DNA of 64,000 nucleotides, from the NCBI GenBank assembly GCA_032358165.1, contig JAALGY010000057.1, positions 2,356,001-2,420,000 of the forward strand, in the 5' to 3' direction. This DNA comes from Diplosphaera chodatii (lineage: Eukaryota; Chlorophyta; Trebouxiophyceae; Prasiolales; Stichococcaceae). The notes below the pieces were generated by a model. It did no database searches. It was not told where the DNA came from and saw only the letters and a list, made by a program, of their open reading frames with translations. This document shows positions 47,559 to 58,363 of the stretch, piece after piece (positions within the stretch are counted from its first letter, which is position 1; each line of letters starts with the position of its first letter). Made by a program: the position numbers and the translations under genes.

Positions 47559-49677
47559 ATGGGGGCCCTGGTCTCCCGTCTTACCGGCAGCAGGGTCGGC
47601 TCCAGCAGCTTTTACGAACAATACGAGCGGAATTTCGAGCGTCTGAAGGAGTACATCATCAAGCTCAAGGTGGCGCTTTTAGCTGTGTGGCCGGGTAGCT
47701 GCATGGCCGTGTTGCAAGTTCATCGTTGTCATGAGCGGGACACAACACAACTTGTGTACGCTGCGTCAGGCCTCAGCCGTAGGTTCCACCTTGTACATGA
47801 CATGCATCATGGTGTGCGGCAGGCGCAGCAGCTGGAGAGTCAGCGGCGGCGGTCGCGGGTCAGCTCCCTGATCCTGTGGTATGCCTGCGTCATCTTCATC
47901 GCCTTCTTCGCCTTCGCGGCATGGGTGAGCATAAGCTGCGCGGCTGATGCCAACTCCTTTTTAGGTGACAGGGTGTTGTCCTGCATGCGTGGTGTCCCCT
48001 GCCACTGGAATGCATTGCAGCAGATGCTGCTGAGCACCTGCATGCTCCGCTGCGCAGGTCACACGGCAGCCGCCGGGCACGTACTCCGTGCGCGGCCACT
48101 TCGTGCGGGTGCTGCCGGTGTTCGTGTGGCCGCCGCTCGCGTGGCTGGTGCACGCGGCCGTGATGTACCTGACCAGCTGGAAGGGGCGGCGGGATGCGGC
48201 GCGGCTGCAGCGGGCCCAGGAGCGCATGCGCAAGATGCTCACAGACCTGAAGGACTCCACGCACTACGACCTGACGCTGGAGCTGCTGCGCAAGTACGAC
48301 CCGGAATTCGCGGCGGCGGAGGCCAAGCAGCGCGCCCGGCTGCGCGCCCAGTCGCCCGCCCCGCGGCCCGGCCAGCCCGCCGGCAGCCCCAGCACCACGC
48401 AGCAGGCAATCGCCGACACACCTGCCGCTGCGCTGGAGCACTGCGCTAGTGCATTTTGTCATATCACCTTGGCCGAAAGGCAGCTCCAGGCACCTCAAAA
48501 CGTCGTGTTTCCCACATGAAGCGTCTGTGCGCAGGCACACAGCGCGCTGTCGCCGCGGCAGCTGGGCGGCATGGTGGGCAGTGGCATCATCGGCGCCGGC
48601 TCCCGCATGTTCCCCGCCCTGGACTACATCGCCACCTCCCTTATCGGCGACAACCCGGCGCTGACCGGGGCCCTGCGGTGCGACGCCACTGCATCAACCG
48701 TGCCATGCCATCAATATCCAGTTGTCCCTGGCCTGCAGCGTCCGACTGCAAGCTGGCATGCTGGCACTGGCACTGTCATGAAGCAGAGGGCCCCTTTTCG
48801 ATGCAGGGAGGCACGCAGCGAGGGCGAGGCGCTGCGGCTGCGCCTGGCCCAGGCCGAGGCCCACGTGGCGGAGCTGAAGGTGATGGCAGCGCCTGCCCGG
48901 ACGGTGTAGCTGGTCACATACCCTGCTGGTGCAGCATGCAAAGGCCACATGGCATGAGAAACGCCATTTCGTCAACAGCGAGCTGAGGCCGATCAGCTGC
49001 AGCATGTGAGCCCATGCACCCTGCTCCCCATAGGCGGCGAATGCGCAGCTGCGGGAGCGGCTGGGGGAGCCCCTGGAGCCTGCCACGCCGGGCGAGCAGC
49101 ACATGTCGGCGCCGGCGACGCCCACCAGCATCTCAGCAGCCGCTCGCTCGCAGGTCTGTGTTAGGATGACAATCTTGAGGCCCCTGGTTGGGCTTTGCTC
49201 TTCAAGCTCCCTTCTGCTTTGCCGCCTTTCTCCATACATAAGAACTGGGATCTGGTGGCACTGCCAGCAGGACCACCTGAGTACAACATCCGCTGGTGAA
49301 TGCCCGGTTGTTATGTGCAGGAGCTGCTGGAAGCAGCAGCGGCAGCGGGCCCAGACACGCTAGCAACTGCGGGTGTTGCTGATGCTCGGCAACAGCGGCA
49401 GCCAGCAGGCGCGCAGCAGCAATCTGCGGCAGAGCCTGACGAGCACCGTCAGCCTGCGGCGGTGTTGTCACCAATGTTGACAGAGCTCAGCCTGGCGGCA
49501 TCGCTGTCGTTCAATGACCAGGGAGTGGGGCGGCAGGCAGCTGATGAAGAGGCAGAGGTCAGCAGCCGAGCAGGCAGAGACGGCAGTGGCGATGGTGACA
49601 ACACAAGCGACGGGCATGATGAAGCCTTCGAGTTTAGGCGGCGGCCCAATCCAGTGGCGGATGCAGGCCATACATGA
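47559..49677 (+). CDS. LNPK: Lunapark-family ER junction protein, no zinc ribbon seen
   Basis: Lunapark proteins stabilise three-way junctions of the ER network. Exon 1 (47559-47669, 37 codons) begins MGALVSRLTGSR, with Gly2 and Ser6 as in N-myristoylation sites; mammalian Lunapark is myristoylated. Then comes a coiled-coil stretch, FYEQYERNFERLKEYIIKLK. Exon 2 has RRRSRVSSLILWYACVIF and the rest of the first membrane helix, ending at TGG before GTGAGC (47924). Exon 3 (from about 48059) carries GTYSVRGHFVRVLPVFVW, the second membrane segment PPLAWLVHAAVMYLTSW, and a coiled coil with ERMRKMLTDLKDSTHYDLTL and ELLRKYDPEF, the hallmark region after the membrane hairpin. Later exons add GGMVGSGIIGAGSRMFPALD, a Leu/Glu coiled coil and an acidic Ser-rich tail. 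The C-terminal four-Cys zinc ribbon of animal and yeast Lunapark is absent from the exons read. The donor after exon 3 is unclear. Confidence 0.82.
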
Positions 49678-50026
49678 TGGAGGATAGTGTGTTGAGTGTC
49701 GATTGGCGTAGGTGGATGTTGCCAAACTTCTGTCAACAACATCGCCGCCTTGATGATACTCTAGTTGCAGGGTTTGACAGCAGTTTTGATGCATTGACAA
49801 TCTGTTTTTGTCGCTTTACCGCAAGTACTGGCGTCATTAACAGCTGACCGTAAGCAGAATATCTGACATGACACAGCATGTCAGCAATGGCTGCACCGCC
49901 ATGCGACTTTTATGGCGCCTGCAGCCTGTCAGATCAGTAGTATGTTGTTCATTCGACAATCTCTGCTGTCGCAAGCACGCGGTGCCGCGCTGCTGTGTAT
50001 CGACGATCAAATAGGGCCGCAGCACC
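49678..50026. other. Convergent intergenic region, Lunapark / GT14
   Basis: No coding exon or RNA gene was seen. The stretch holds the 3' flanks of two genes ending toward each other. Confidence 0.35.
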
Positions 50027-53000
50027 TCAATCAGGTAGAGCACTCGTGCAGTCGGGGTGTTTGCGTCGCCGTGTGCGAGGGTCATACTGGCTCGGGTCCT
50101 GGAGGATGCTGAGGTTGCCGAGTGGATCGTGCCACACATCCAACACGACCTGCATGCGCCGTCACCAGACCAGCTAGATCCCGGATTCCTCTGCAGGCCG
50201 GAGCAGTGCTGCCACAGGTGCGTTCTTCAAGGGCACCTGGTGAACAACCATCAGGCTGATCAAGCTGCGCCCACCTGGGCTGTGGCTGCTGGGAAGCGAC
50301 GCGCAAACAGGAAGCAGCTCCCCGGCGGCTCGGCGGCCTTCAGCAGCGCCGCATCCCCGCAGGCGTCTGCCGGCACCAGCAGCAGCTGGCTGCCGCGGCT
50401 GGCCGCCAGCGCCACAATGGGCTGGAACTCCTGCTGCGCCGCCCTGTGCATTGTGACACAGAGACTTGTACTCGACATGTCAGTGAGAGTCCTTCCTTGT
50501 TTCGAAGGCAACTCCCTTTGTATCCTGTGTTCTGTCGATCGATGTGCAGGTCGCCTTCCAAAGGAAATGCCTCGGTGGGATGCGCTCTTCTGCTGGCCAC
50601 CGCACCATCAATCGATGCATACATTGCGAAGTGGATGGCATCTGCATGGCACGGACTGCCGATGCAACTGCTGCAGACTGCTGCTAGCTAGACCGAAATC
50701 TGTGGGGCCTGAGACTGAGAACTGCGAGTGACCACCCACGCGCCGGGTGGCGAGGCTGAAGCACCAACCTGAGTACTGCTAACTGTGGGCAGCGGCCTCG
50801 GTTGCTGCGCAGGATGCTGAGGCCATCGCTGGTGACGTCGCCCACCGCAAAGCGCGAGCGGTTCTGCGCGGGGCTGCCGGGCGTCCAGTTGTCCTGCAGC
50901 ACCGCAAAAAGTGACGAGCCGCTGGCACCAGCACACAAGGCATGGCGCCCGCTGCAGATGCATGACTAACGCCCATGAGACAGCAACTATTACATGCCGG
51001 TCGTTGTATTGTGCAAAGTGTTGCAATGAGCTCACGCACACGGAGTGCAAGGCACAGACTCGAGGCCACCTCAACATACCTGGACAACGCTGCCATGGCA
51101 GGTGGTCTGCTGCTGCAGGCCCGACAGCGACAGCAGCGTTGGCATGTAATACTCGTCGCTGCTGCACGACAGCGGCCTGCACTAACACACAAATATACCT
51201 GACGTTTCTACCGGGCATCGCAATTCGCCTGTGCTGCGAGCTGCCCATGGTTGCATACTGCACATCGCATTTGACGCAAACCTCACGGCTGCCGATCACT
51301 CGCAGAGTCCGCTGATGCATGGCGAGAGCGCATGCCACAGGAGGCGCTCAGCACACCGCGCGTCGCCGCACCTGAAGTCGTGGGCCTGGTCGTCGGTGCA
51401 GGCGGCGGCGAACAGGGGCTCCACCCGCGACTCGTTGGCGGCCAGCGCCGCGTGCGCCCGCGTCAGCGTGACGAACTGGCTGCTGCGGCGCAGCTGCCCG
51501 GCCGCCGGCAGCCCCGCCCCGCCCTCCGCCGACCAGAATGGGCTTCTACCGTCCTGCCCATGCCGCAGGTACGACTGACTGCTGCTGGAGCATACGACTC
51601 CTGGTGCTTGACAGGCACTGTGGCGGCAGCTGCGCCAGGCCATGACAAGGACACACACTTGTTTATGGGACGTGCGAATCAAGCCTAGACCCTGCTACAG
51701 GGTGGCTGCACCGGCGGGTGGCAGGCGTCCAAATGGCTGTGGGGCTGCGCCATGAGGCGCTGGTACACCACGGCGGGCGGCCACAGGGGCAGCGTCGCGG
51801 CCGACAGCAGCTGGAAGCGAGCGTTGGTCGGCTCCCGCAGCGCCGCCCGCAGCAGCGCCCGCGCCGCCACCACCGCCGAGTGCATGCCCCACTGCGCCTG
51901 CGGCAGCATTCGGCAGCGGCATGTCCCATTTGCCAAAGCTGGAAGCAAGTCCGTTTGTTAAGACATCTGAAAGCAAGATCTCAACGCAGATGAACTAGTT
52001 CAGAGACAGGCCCCTAAGAGACAGGACCCTAAGAAACAGGTCCCCAACCGCCGTTCCTCCTCCAGCACCCGCACCTGAGCTGCGCCCGCCACTTCATGGC
52101 CGTAGAACGCGTGCAGGCTCTGCAGGGGGTGCGCGCCCGGCGGGCGGTGCACGTAGGCGGAGAACAGCCACTGCCGGCTCAGCGGGTTGCCGCGCGAGTT
52201 GGCCAGCGCCTTGGCGCACAGCCCCAGCTGCGGCGGCACGCCACCCTGCGGTTGGGACACACCCCAAGGGTTTTTTGGTCCGCATCCTCAGCCGCCGCTT
52301 GTACCCGCCCTGTGCACCATGTCATCTGCTGCAGCAGGCTCATGCCTTCTGGACATATCAGCGCGCTGCATAACGACCACCCAGCCTCATCGTGTAAGGA
52401 GGCACCACAGGAGGACTGGGTACATGCGCCCAAACCTGTGAGATCTGGGCGACGGGCAGCAGTCCCTCTGCAGACCGCAGCCAGCTGCGCCAGGCGGCCT
52501 CGTGCGGCAGCTCCCCATCCGTCGCCAGGAACAGCAGAGCCACCTGGATCAAAAACAAGCCATTGCTGCTTAGTGCAGCACGGCAGGATGAACCCCCACA
52601 GGTGGCGGGTGCAGTGGATGGCCTGCCGTCGCAGCTCGACAGCAGCTAGATTCAGAGCATCCGTGCCAGCTGTAGTTCTGTGAACCCTGTTGACACAAAC
52701 AGTTGACGCACTGAGCTGGATGGCCAATGCGAGGCCAGGCCAGCACGCAGCAGTGCACTGATGGCGCGCATACAGGCGTCCCAGGATGCCACCGCTTTCA
52801 ATTGCCATGCTCATTTGAGGCAGATGTTCATGGATTCGGTCGATGTATCACTCATTGCGAAGGTTTACTGGACGTTGAGCGGTCATGATGCACTGTTGGT
52901 GCACAGCGGGAGCGTGCCGCACCTTGGGAATGTGGTCGGCCACCTGGCAGCTAGACGACCTGACCTTCGTCCGCGGCTTGTAGGCGTCCACCAGCAGCAC

Positions 53001-53177
53001 CTTGAACGCGCGCAGCAGCTTTTGAACCGGGCTCAGGCCCACCCAGACCTCCTCATACTGAATGGTCCAGTATGTGATCAGCAGGTGCGCCACCGCAAGG
53101 GCCGCTATGAAGAGTGTCGCAGCGTGATGCAGTCTCAGACGGCTGCAGGTCTGCCGGCTGCGCTGCGCTCGCAACAT
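50027..53177 (-). CDS. GT14 (Core-2/I-branching-like) glycosyltransferase
   Basis: This is a type II Golgi membrane enzyme of the Branch family (beta-1,6-GlcNAc-transferase/xylosyltransferase fold). Donor and acceptor are unknown in algae. From ATG 53177 (in-frame ATGs up to 53318 are alternatives) a short basic tail precedes one signal-anchor helix (AATLFIAALAVAHLLITYW). Catalytic-domain exons follow: VALLFLATDGELPHEAAWRS (about 52540), GGVPPQLGLCAKALANSRGN (about 52250), QWLFSAYVHRPPGAHPLQSL, then AQWGMHSAVVAARALLRAAL (about 51905) and NARFQLLSAATLPLWPPAVV (about 51830), the family's 'lever' around the acidic/Ser region. Next are SSQFVTLTRAHAALAANESR (about 51480), SSDEYYMPTLLSLSGLQQQT with TCHGSVVQ (about 51160), DNWTPGSPAQNRSRFAVGDV (about 50895) and a last exon with LDVWHDPLGNLSILQDPSQY. 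The pattern matches plant GT14 proteins closely. Confidence 0.87.
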
Positions 53178-53746
53178 GTTGCATGGCGTCCTTGCAAACG
53201 CGGGTATGTAATTCGTCCTGACTCCATCGTGCATGACCATCATGTCTGGAGGGCCATGACTCATGCCCACATGTCCCACTTGTACCAGACTGCCGCTCGT
53301 CAGACCGATGTCTGTCATGTCACGCCGCCAGCAACCCCCTCAGCACGTCAGCAGGATGGAAGGCAGCTCAAGGGGCTGTGGTATACTGTGTGAGCCAACG
53401 GGCTGGCTGAGACCGCTTATAACACACGCATCCACTGTACCCAGGCACTCCTGTGAAGGCACGGCTTAGCTGCTGGTGAAGATGCAGTCGACTCGGTGGG
53501 TGGTGGGTGCCCATCTGGCTTGAAGTACGTAGCGTTATAAGAAGATCTGGCGAAGGTCCAAGCGCTTACAAACCACACATGCATACTTCATGTTCATGTT
53601 GTCCCGGTAGGTGAGACTTCAACGCGGAAGGGAGGAGGAGGAGCATCAGGCGGTGCAAAACAGGAAACGAGTGCAGAAACCCAGCGTCATACAGCACTGA
53701 AACCTGACTATTCTTCATTGGAATGGTTTTGTCCTTCGGCACTAGG
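53178..53746. other. Upstream flank of the GT14 gene
   Basis: This holds the probable promoter and 5' UTR of the GT14 gene. If the upstream ATG at 53318 is used, the first 141 bases are coding. Otherwise nothing is recognised. Confidence 0.35.
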
Positions 53747-54030
53747 CTACACGCAGCCCTGCTGGCAGCGTCAACTTCCCACAGCCTACTCTGCAGCCTT
53801 GCGTCACGATCAGCGAGCTACACACAGCCCTGCCGGTGGCGTCAACTTCCCACAGCCTACTTCGCAGCCTTGCGTCACGATCAGGGAGCTACACGCAGCC
53901 CTGCCGCCGGCATCAACTTCCTACAGCCTACTGTGCAGCCTTGCGTCACGATCAGCGAGCTACACGCAGCCCTGCCGCCGGCGTCGACTGCCTACAGCCT
54001 GCTGTGCAGCCTTGCGTCACGGTCAGCGCT
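53747..54030. repeat. Minisatellite, four 71-base units
   Basis: Four head-to-tail units start at 53747, 53818, 53889 and 53960. Each runs from CTACACGCAGCCCTGC to GCGTCACGATCAGCGAG, with a few substitutions between copies. The period of 71 is not a multiple of three, so every frame shifts at each unit and the open frames across it are not genes. The last unit reaches into the final codons and stop of the LURP-one gene (stop at 54023-54025). Confidence 0.93.
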
Positions 54031-54829
54031 CCTTGCCGCCGGCCAGGATGTCGTCGATGACTAGGGTGCACAGCACCAGCAGCGCGGTGTCGATGTTGGG
54101 CTGCACCGTGAGCGTGAAGGTGTCCTGTCCGGACAGGTAGTTCATCGCCGAGCTGAACTTGCCGTGGCGCTTGGACTCGGCGATCGTCTGGCCGCGCGCG
54201 TCGACGTACACGAAGGACTTGCCCAGGAAGTTACCCTGGATCACAAACTCCGGCTCCTGCTTGCCGGCCAGTGTGACCTTGATCTTCTTGCCGCCGATCG
54301 CCATCATCGACGGCTTGACCTCGGCTATCAGCGCATTGGAGCTGGTGCTGTCGCCCCTGAAGATCTGCCACGTCCCGTGCAGGGAGATAGACTTGATGTG
54401 CAGACAGGCGATGGGCTGGTTCAGCGCATCGTAGACGACCTCCTTGTTCCTGATGGTGAGCACCGCGTCCCGCGTGGAGAAGGCCGGACTGCCGTCGGGG
54501 TTGCAGACATACGTGCCGCCGCGGAAGTTGCCGGTGTACATGGTCTTGTCCTGGAACATGAACGTAGTCGGGTATTGGTAGACGTGGTGGGGACCGAAAT
54601 GACCTGTGTGCAGGCTGTTCGACTGGCCTGGGGCCATTCCGCTCGCAGAAGCTGCATGGCCAGCCGGTGGCGCAACTCCATAGCCCTGCTGCGGCTGCAT
54701 GTGCTGCTGCGGAGCTGGTGTGGTATTGTAGCCGTAGGGCTGCTGCATTGGCTGGCCGTAGCCGGTTTGCTGTGGTGGAGGGTACCCAGCCATCTGTGTA
54801 GGAATATACTGCTGGTGTCCCGTGTACAT
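54023..54829 (-). CDS. LURP-one-related (Tubby C-terminal-like) protein
   Basis: The LOR/Tubby-like C-terminal fold is a beta-barrel around a central helix. Its plant members are linked to defence and membrane association, but biochemical role is unknown. The first true ATG of the frame is 54829, giving 268 residues in one exon; an upstream spliced exon is possible. The first 85 or so residues are a Gln/Pro/Gly/Tyr-rich tail (YPPPQQTGYGQPMQQPYGY), as in phospholipid-scramblase and LOR relatives. The LOR domain follows with FMFQDKTMYTGNFRGGTYVC, FSTRDAVLTIRNKEVVYDAL, QPIACLHIKSISLHGTWQIF, KKIKVTLAGKQEPEFVIQGN and FVYVDARGQTIAESKRHGKF. The C-terminal hydrophobic helix (TLTVQPNIDTALLVLCTLVI) is typical of the fold. 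It ends in AGGKER, and the stop codon lies inside a minisatellite unit. Confidence 0.87.
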   Translation of the reverse strand: MYTGHQQYIPTQMAGYPPPQQTGYGQPMQQPYGYNTTPAPQQHMQPQQGYGVAPPAGHAASASGMAPGQSNSLHTGHFGPHHVYQYPTTFMFQDKTMYTGNFRGGTYVCNPDGSPAFSTRDAVLTIRNKEVVYDALNQPIACLHIKSISLHGTWQIFRGDSTSSNALIAEVKPSMMAIGGKKIKVTLAGKQEPEFVIQGNFLGKSFVYVDARGQTIAESKRHGKFSSAMNYLSGQDTFTLTVQPNIDTALLVLCTLVIDDILAGGKER

Positions 54830-55594
54830 GCGCGTAAGGTCTGATCCGAGGGCTGCTGAGGTCTGCGAATAGGCACCGCGGGGCCAAAAACTGTACAAGG
54901 CCTGATGCACCTGGTGTTTAGCTTGGCAGATCTGCAGGGGGGCCTGGATGCGATAAGGCCGGGACGCAAGCTTTATACCAATCACAACACGCTGTGTTAA
55001 TGCTCTGCAGCCAGCAATGAGAGCAAAGTTTTGTGAGAGTGCGGAATGTGAGAAATCGGTGAGGTCGACAGATTCTTAGCTTCAGTCATCACGTGACACG
55101 TCATCACGCAGGGCAACTGGTCATTGATCACGAGAGCCGTTTCCAATTGTCAAATCCATGGAAAGGGCTGCATCGAAAGGCTGTGCAGCTTCGCCGTCGC
55201 TACAAATGGGCAACACTGGCACCAACAGAGGACGGGCAATTCACCCAGACCTTTGCATCCAGTGATGCTGTGTCAGCACCACCCCGCAGGCTCGATGTGC
55301 AAGGGGGGCGTCACATCCGCGCAAGGTGTTGCTACGATGCCAAAAGTTGCCTGCTGTCCATGTGCCACACCGCGCTGTTGGTGCACAGCTGGGCGCACTG
55401 AGGTCTCCTGCACACAGTATTGGCTGCTCAAGCGTGCATGATTGAGCAGCTTGATGGTCGCACTTCAAAGTCTTCCCCACAAGCCGGCTTCACTCACCCT
55501 ATTGAGCACCTCATTAGGGCACCGGTGGCCGGGTGCCGCTGCTGTGTGCGGCGGCGCCAGTCGTGCCGCTGGTCTGACGATGACGGTGCCAGCG
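54830..55594. other. Intergenic region, LOR gene 5' side / ENT 3' side
   Basis: The frame upstream of 54829 stays open to 54985 but has no ATG. This could be 5' UTR, or an exon fed from further up. Nothing else is recognised. Confidence 0.35.
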
Positions 55595-58363
55595 TCATCG
55601 CTGCAGCGCCACGTTGAGCAGCAACGCCATGATCTGCGCAAACATTTGCAAACGGTGCTTCACAGGTGTGCTACAGGGGCGCGTCCCCAAGTTGCTGAGG
55701 ACGACGTGGCGCCATGAGGCCAGATTGCTGTGGCCCCTGTGACGGTGCAGGGCAACAGAGGGTGACACAGGCAACAGACTGATGCAGCGACAGACACTGC
55801 CAACTTTGATGGCACCATACCGCTCACACGCTGGGCCGTGATGCCACCTTCCAATGTGGTGTCTGACGTTCTGTGGGCATTCGACCTGTGACCAAGCAGC
55901 GACAGGTGGCGGAAACCCTACCGAGCCCGCGGTGACGCCGGTCGTGATAGCGAAGGCCAGCACTGTGCCCGCGCGCTCCCTGGCCTTGGGCGGCAGCAGC
56001 CGCGGCGCGTGCATGCACACCACACTGGCCAGGTGCCCGTTGCTGAGGCCCAGCAGCAGCACCAGCGCCGCCGGCCACCCGTTTGACCTGCGGGACCGGT
56101 GCAGCATGACGGCTGTTGCACAGTGCACCGCTTACCGGTGGCAGCGCTGCATCCAACGCTACAGCGCATCCAGCTTCAGCGCGACAAGTTTTGTGGCGTA
56201 TTGCCAACCTCAGCAGCACCGGAGGGAGCCAGGGGTGTGGCGTCACGACGTTGCACAGCAGCAGCGCTGCCGCCAGCAGCGCCCTGATGCCGGCGTAGGC
56301 AAGCAGGGCTGAGGCAGGCGGCGGCTGCACTGCCCAGGCACCCACGCCCGCTGCGGCCCGCCCCACCAGATCGCCGAGGTTGAACAGCACGAAAACGAGG
56401 GGCACAAACAGCTCGCCTGCAATTGGCAACGCAGAAGACCCAGTAAGTGCCCGCTTCATGACATGTCAGTGCTGCTCAACAAGCCTGCTGGTCGTGTCAA
56501 GTTACACATCCAATCAATCTGATTGGAGCTGATCACTGGTATGCTCACCATATAAGCGGCCGGCATGGGGGTGCGGAGTACATGGCGGCGTGCTTGCATC
56601 GTTCTGTGAAGGACATATGGACGACGCCACACCAGGAAACACAGCCAGGGTGACCAGGAAGTCGATTGCCACGGCGGCACAGTAATGGCGCAGCTGCCAT
56701 GCCACTTCCCGCACAGTCCACTGCTTGCTGCTGGGTGCAACGCTCAGATCGCCGCTCATGACAAGGTCCACTGACTGAGCTGACTCGCGGGTTGATCTGC
56801 TGGTCAGGTTGTTGAGTAGGGGTGCTGCTTCTGATGCTGGCTGCTGCACCGGCGCCTCAGCATCGCTGTCTGCTCTGCCTACAGCCGCGCCGCCTGTGAA
56901 AGCAGCGTGATGCAGCTTTGAAACCACTCAGAGCATGCATCCACTCTGTTCGAGGCTCCACGGTTGCACAGAGGGAGGCCCCCTCCCAACTGTCTCACAG
57001 TGCTATGGGTCAGCAAAGCGTTGTGCTGGCAAGACCAAGGCCGCACCGTCTGACTGGCATCTGGCCCGCACATATGGCAGTGCCCACATCGCACAGTACG
57101 CAGCAGCCGCGGCCGCCGTCGCCAGTAGCGAGACCAGAAAGTAGGCCTGTCGTCGGCACACGTCCTGACATGGCCGAAGCTGGAGCCAGCACCGGTAAAC
57201 AACAAAGCATCCGGCACACTCACACTGGTGCAAGTGCGCTCGTATGCGCATATCGTGTGCAAGTACCTGCGCCGGACGCGAGACGTGCTGCGGTGTGAGG
57301 GCCCCAGCAGCCGGTGGAGATAACCAGGTTGTTGTAAACGACGCCAGCGAGACACCCAGTCCCGCAATCGCCTGCCCTGCCAGTATTGCCTGCAGTCCCA
57401 GGACCCGCATCTCCTCAACATGCATCCGGGTGGCAGCAAATGTCCACTTCTCATGCAACTTCTCGGCATGCAGGACTGATACTGCATCATCTATTGCTGA
57501 CGAAAGGCATCGGTGGAGGCCATAATGCCCTTGTGTGCCGGATATGGGGGCCACGCTGTGGACACTTCACCTGTATATGGTGCGGTGCAAAGTGGCTGGC
57601 CAGCGCGAACGTGCCGGCCTGCAGACATGCTGACGTGGCGCCGGTCAGCCCAATGGTTGGCAGCGTGACGCCAATGACGGCTTTGCCGCTGGTGCTCGTG
57701 GCGGCTGCCAGCGCAATGGCTGACGCCATAGCTCCCACGTTGGCCAGCAGTGGCCACAGCACCAAGGCAGTCAGCGAGAGCCGTGATGCCAGGGGCAGCA
57801 GTGCCATCAGTCCGCTGTAGTTGCTGTCCACACACACAATGCCCGGCTCAGGCTTCTGCTGCGGCAGGGTGCTTGCAGCAAGCACGGAGTTGATGCGAGG
57901 TGTCAAACAGTGGACACTCATTGCCGCATGTGCAAGGGCAACAGTTAATCCCGAAGGCAGAATGAGACATCCAGCGCACCACAGCTGAAACACGAGGACC
58001 AGCAGGTTCTCGAAGTTGTCAGCCGCAGCGTGCCAAGTGGGTGGCTGCTGTGCCCGAACCTGCGGTACATTCACTCAGATCTCATCATGGCTCATAGGCG
58101 TCCATGCGTTGAGGCATGCCACCCAACTGCTGACCGTCAGACCGCAACATCAACAGCATGTTGCCATACCTCATAGTATGTGCGCTCTGTGGCAAAGACG
58201 TTGAAAGGCAGCAGCGTGCCCACGCCCAGCAGCACCATGATGCCGAACAGTATGCGCTCTCCGCTGTCAACATCCGATACACCTCTGCTGAGTGATCGAG
58301 ACCTTGTGACCGCAACAGATGGTCAGAAACATCATTTGACTCACCTGTGTGGGGCGTGCTCAT
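55595..58363 (-). CDS. Equilibrative nucleoside transporter (ENT/SLC29 family)
   Basis: This is an eleven-helix facilitative or proton-coupled carrier for nucleosides. The start ATG 58363 gives MSTPHTG with a GTGAGT donor and one base left over. The next exon completes Gly and reads VSDVDSGERILFGIMVLLGV and GTLLPFNVFATERTYYE, the canonical ENT first helix ending LPxN. Further exons: NFENLLVLVFQLWCAG (about 58020), NYSGLMALLPLASRLSLTAL (about 57810), VTLPTIGLTGATSACLQAGT with FALASHF (about 57670), VLGLQAILAGQAIAGLGVSL (about 57405), QAYFLVSLLATAAAAAAYCA (about 57150), a variable acidic loop, the helix AVAIDFLVTLAVFPGV (about 56675), LPIAGELFVPLVFVLFNLGD (about 56425), GLSNGHLASVVCMHAPRLLP (about 56055) and AFAITTGVTAGSVGF. 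The last exon ends LLLNVALQR. Substrate range cannot be read from sequence. Confidence 0.88.

Noticed and set aside
48390..48540. Second GC-AG intron in Lunapark (CAGCAG followed by GCAATC)
   Set aside because: The donor GCAATC is poor and other joins are possible. There is no homology in this disordered region to decide.
53718..54140. 140- and 113-residue open frames with repeated CVTISEL-like segments
   Set aside because: They are generated by the 71-base minisatellite read through in a frame that shifts at each unit. It is not a repeat protein.
54830..54985. N-terminal extension of the LURP-one protein to 54985
   Set aside because: The frame is open, but its first codon is GTG and no ATG occurs before 54829.
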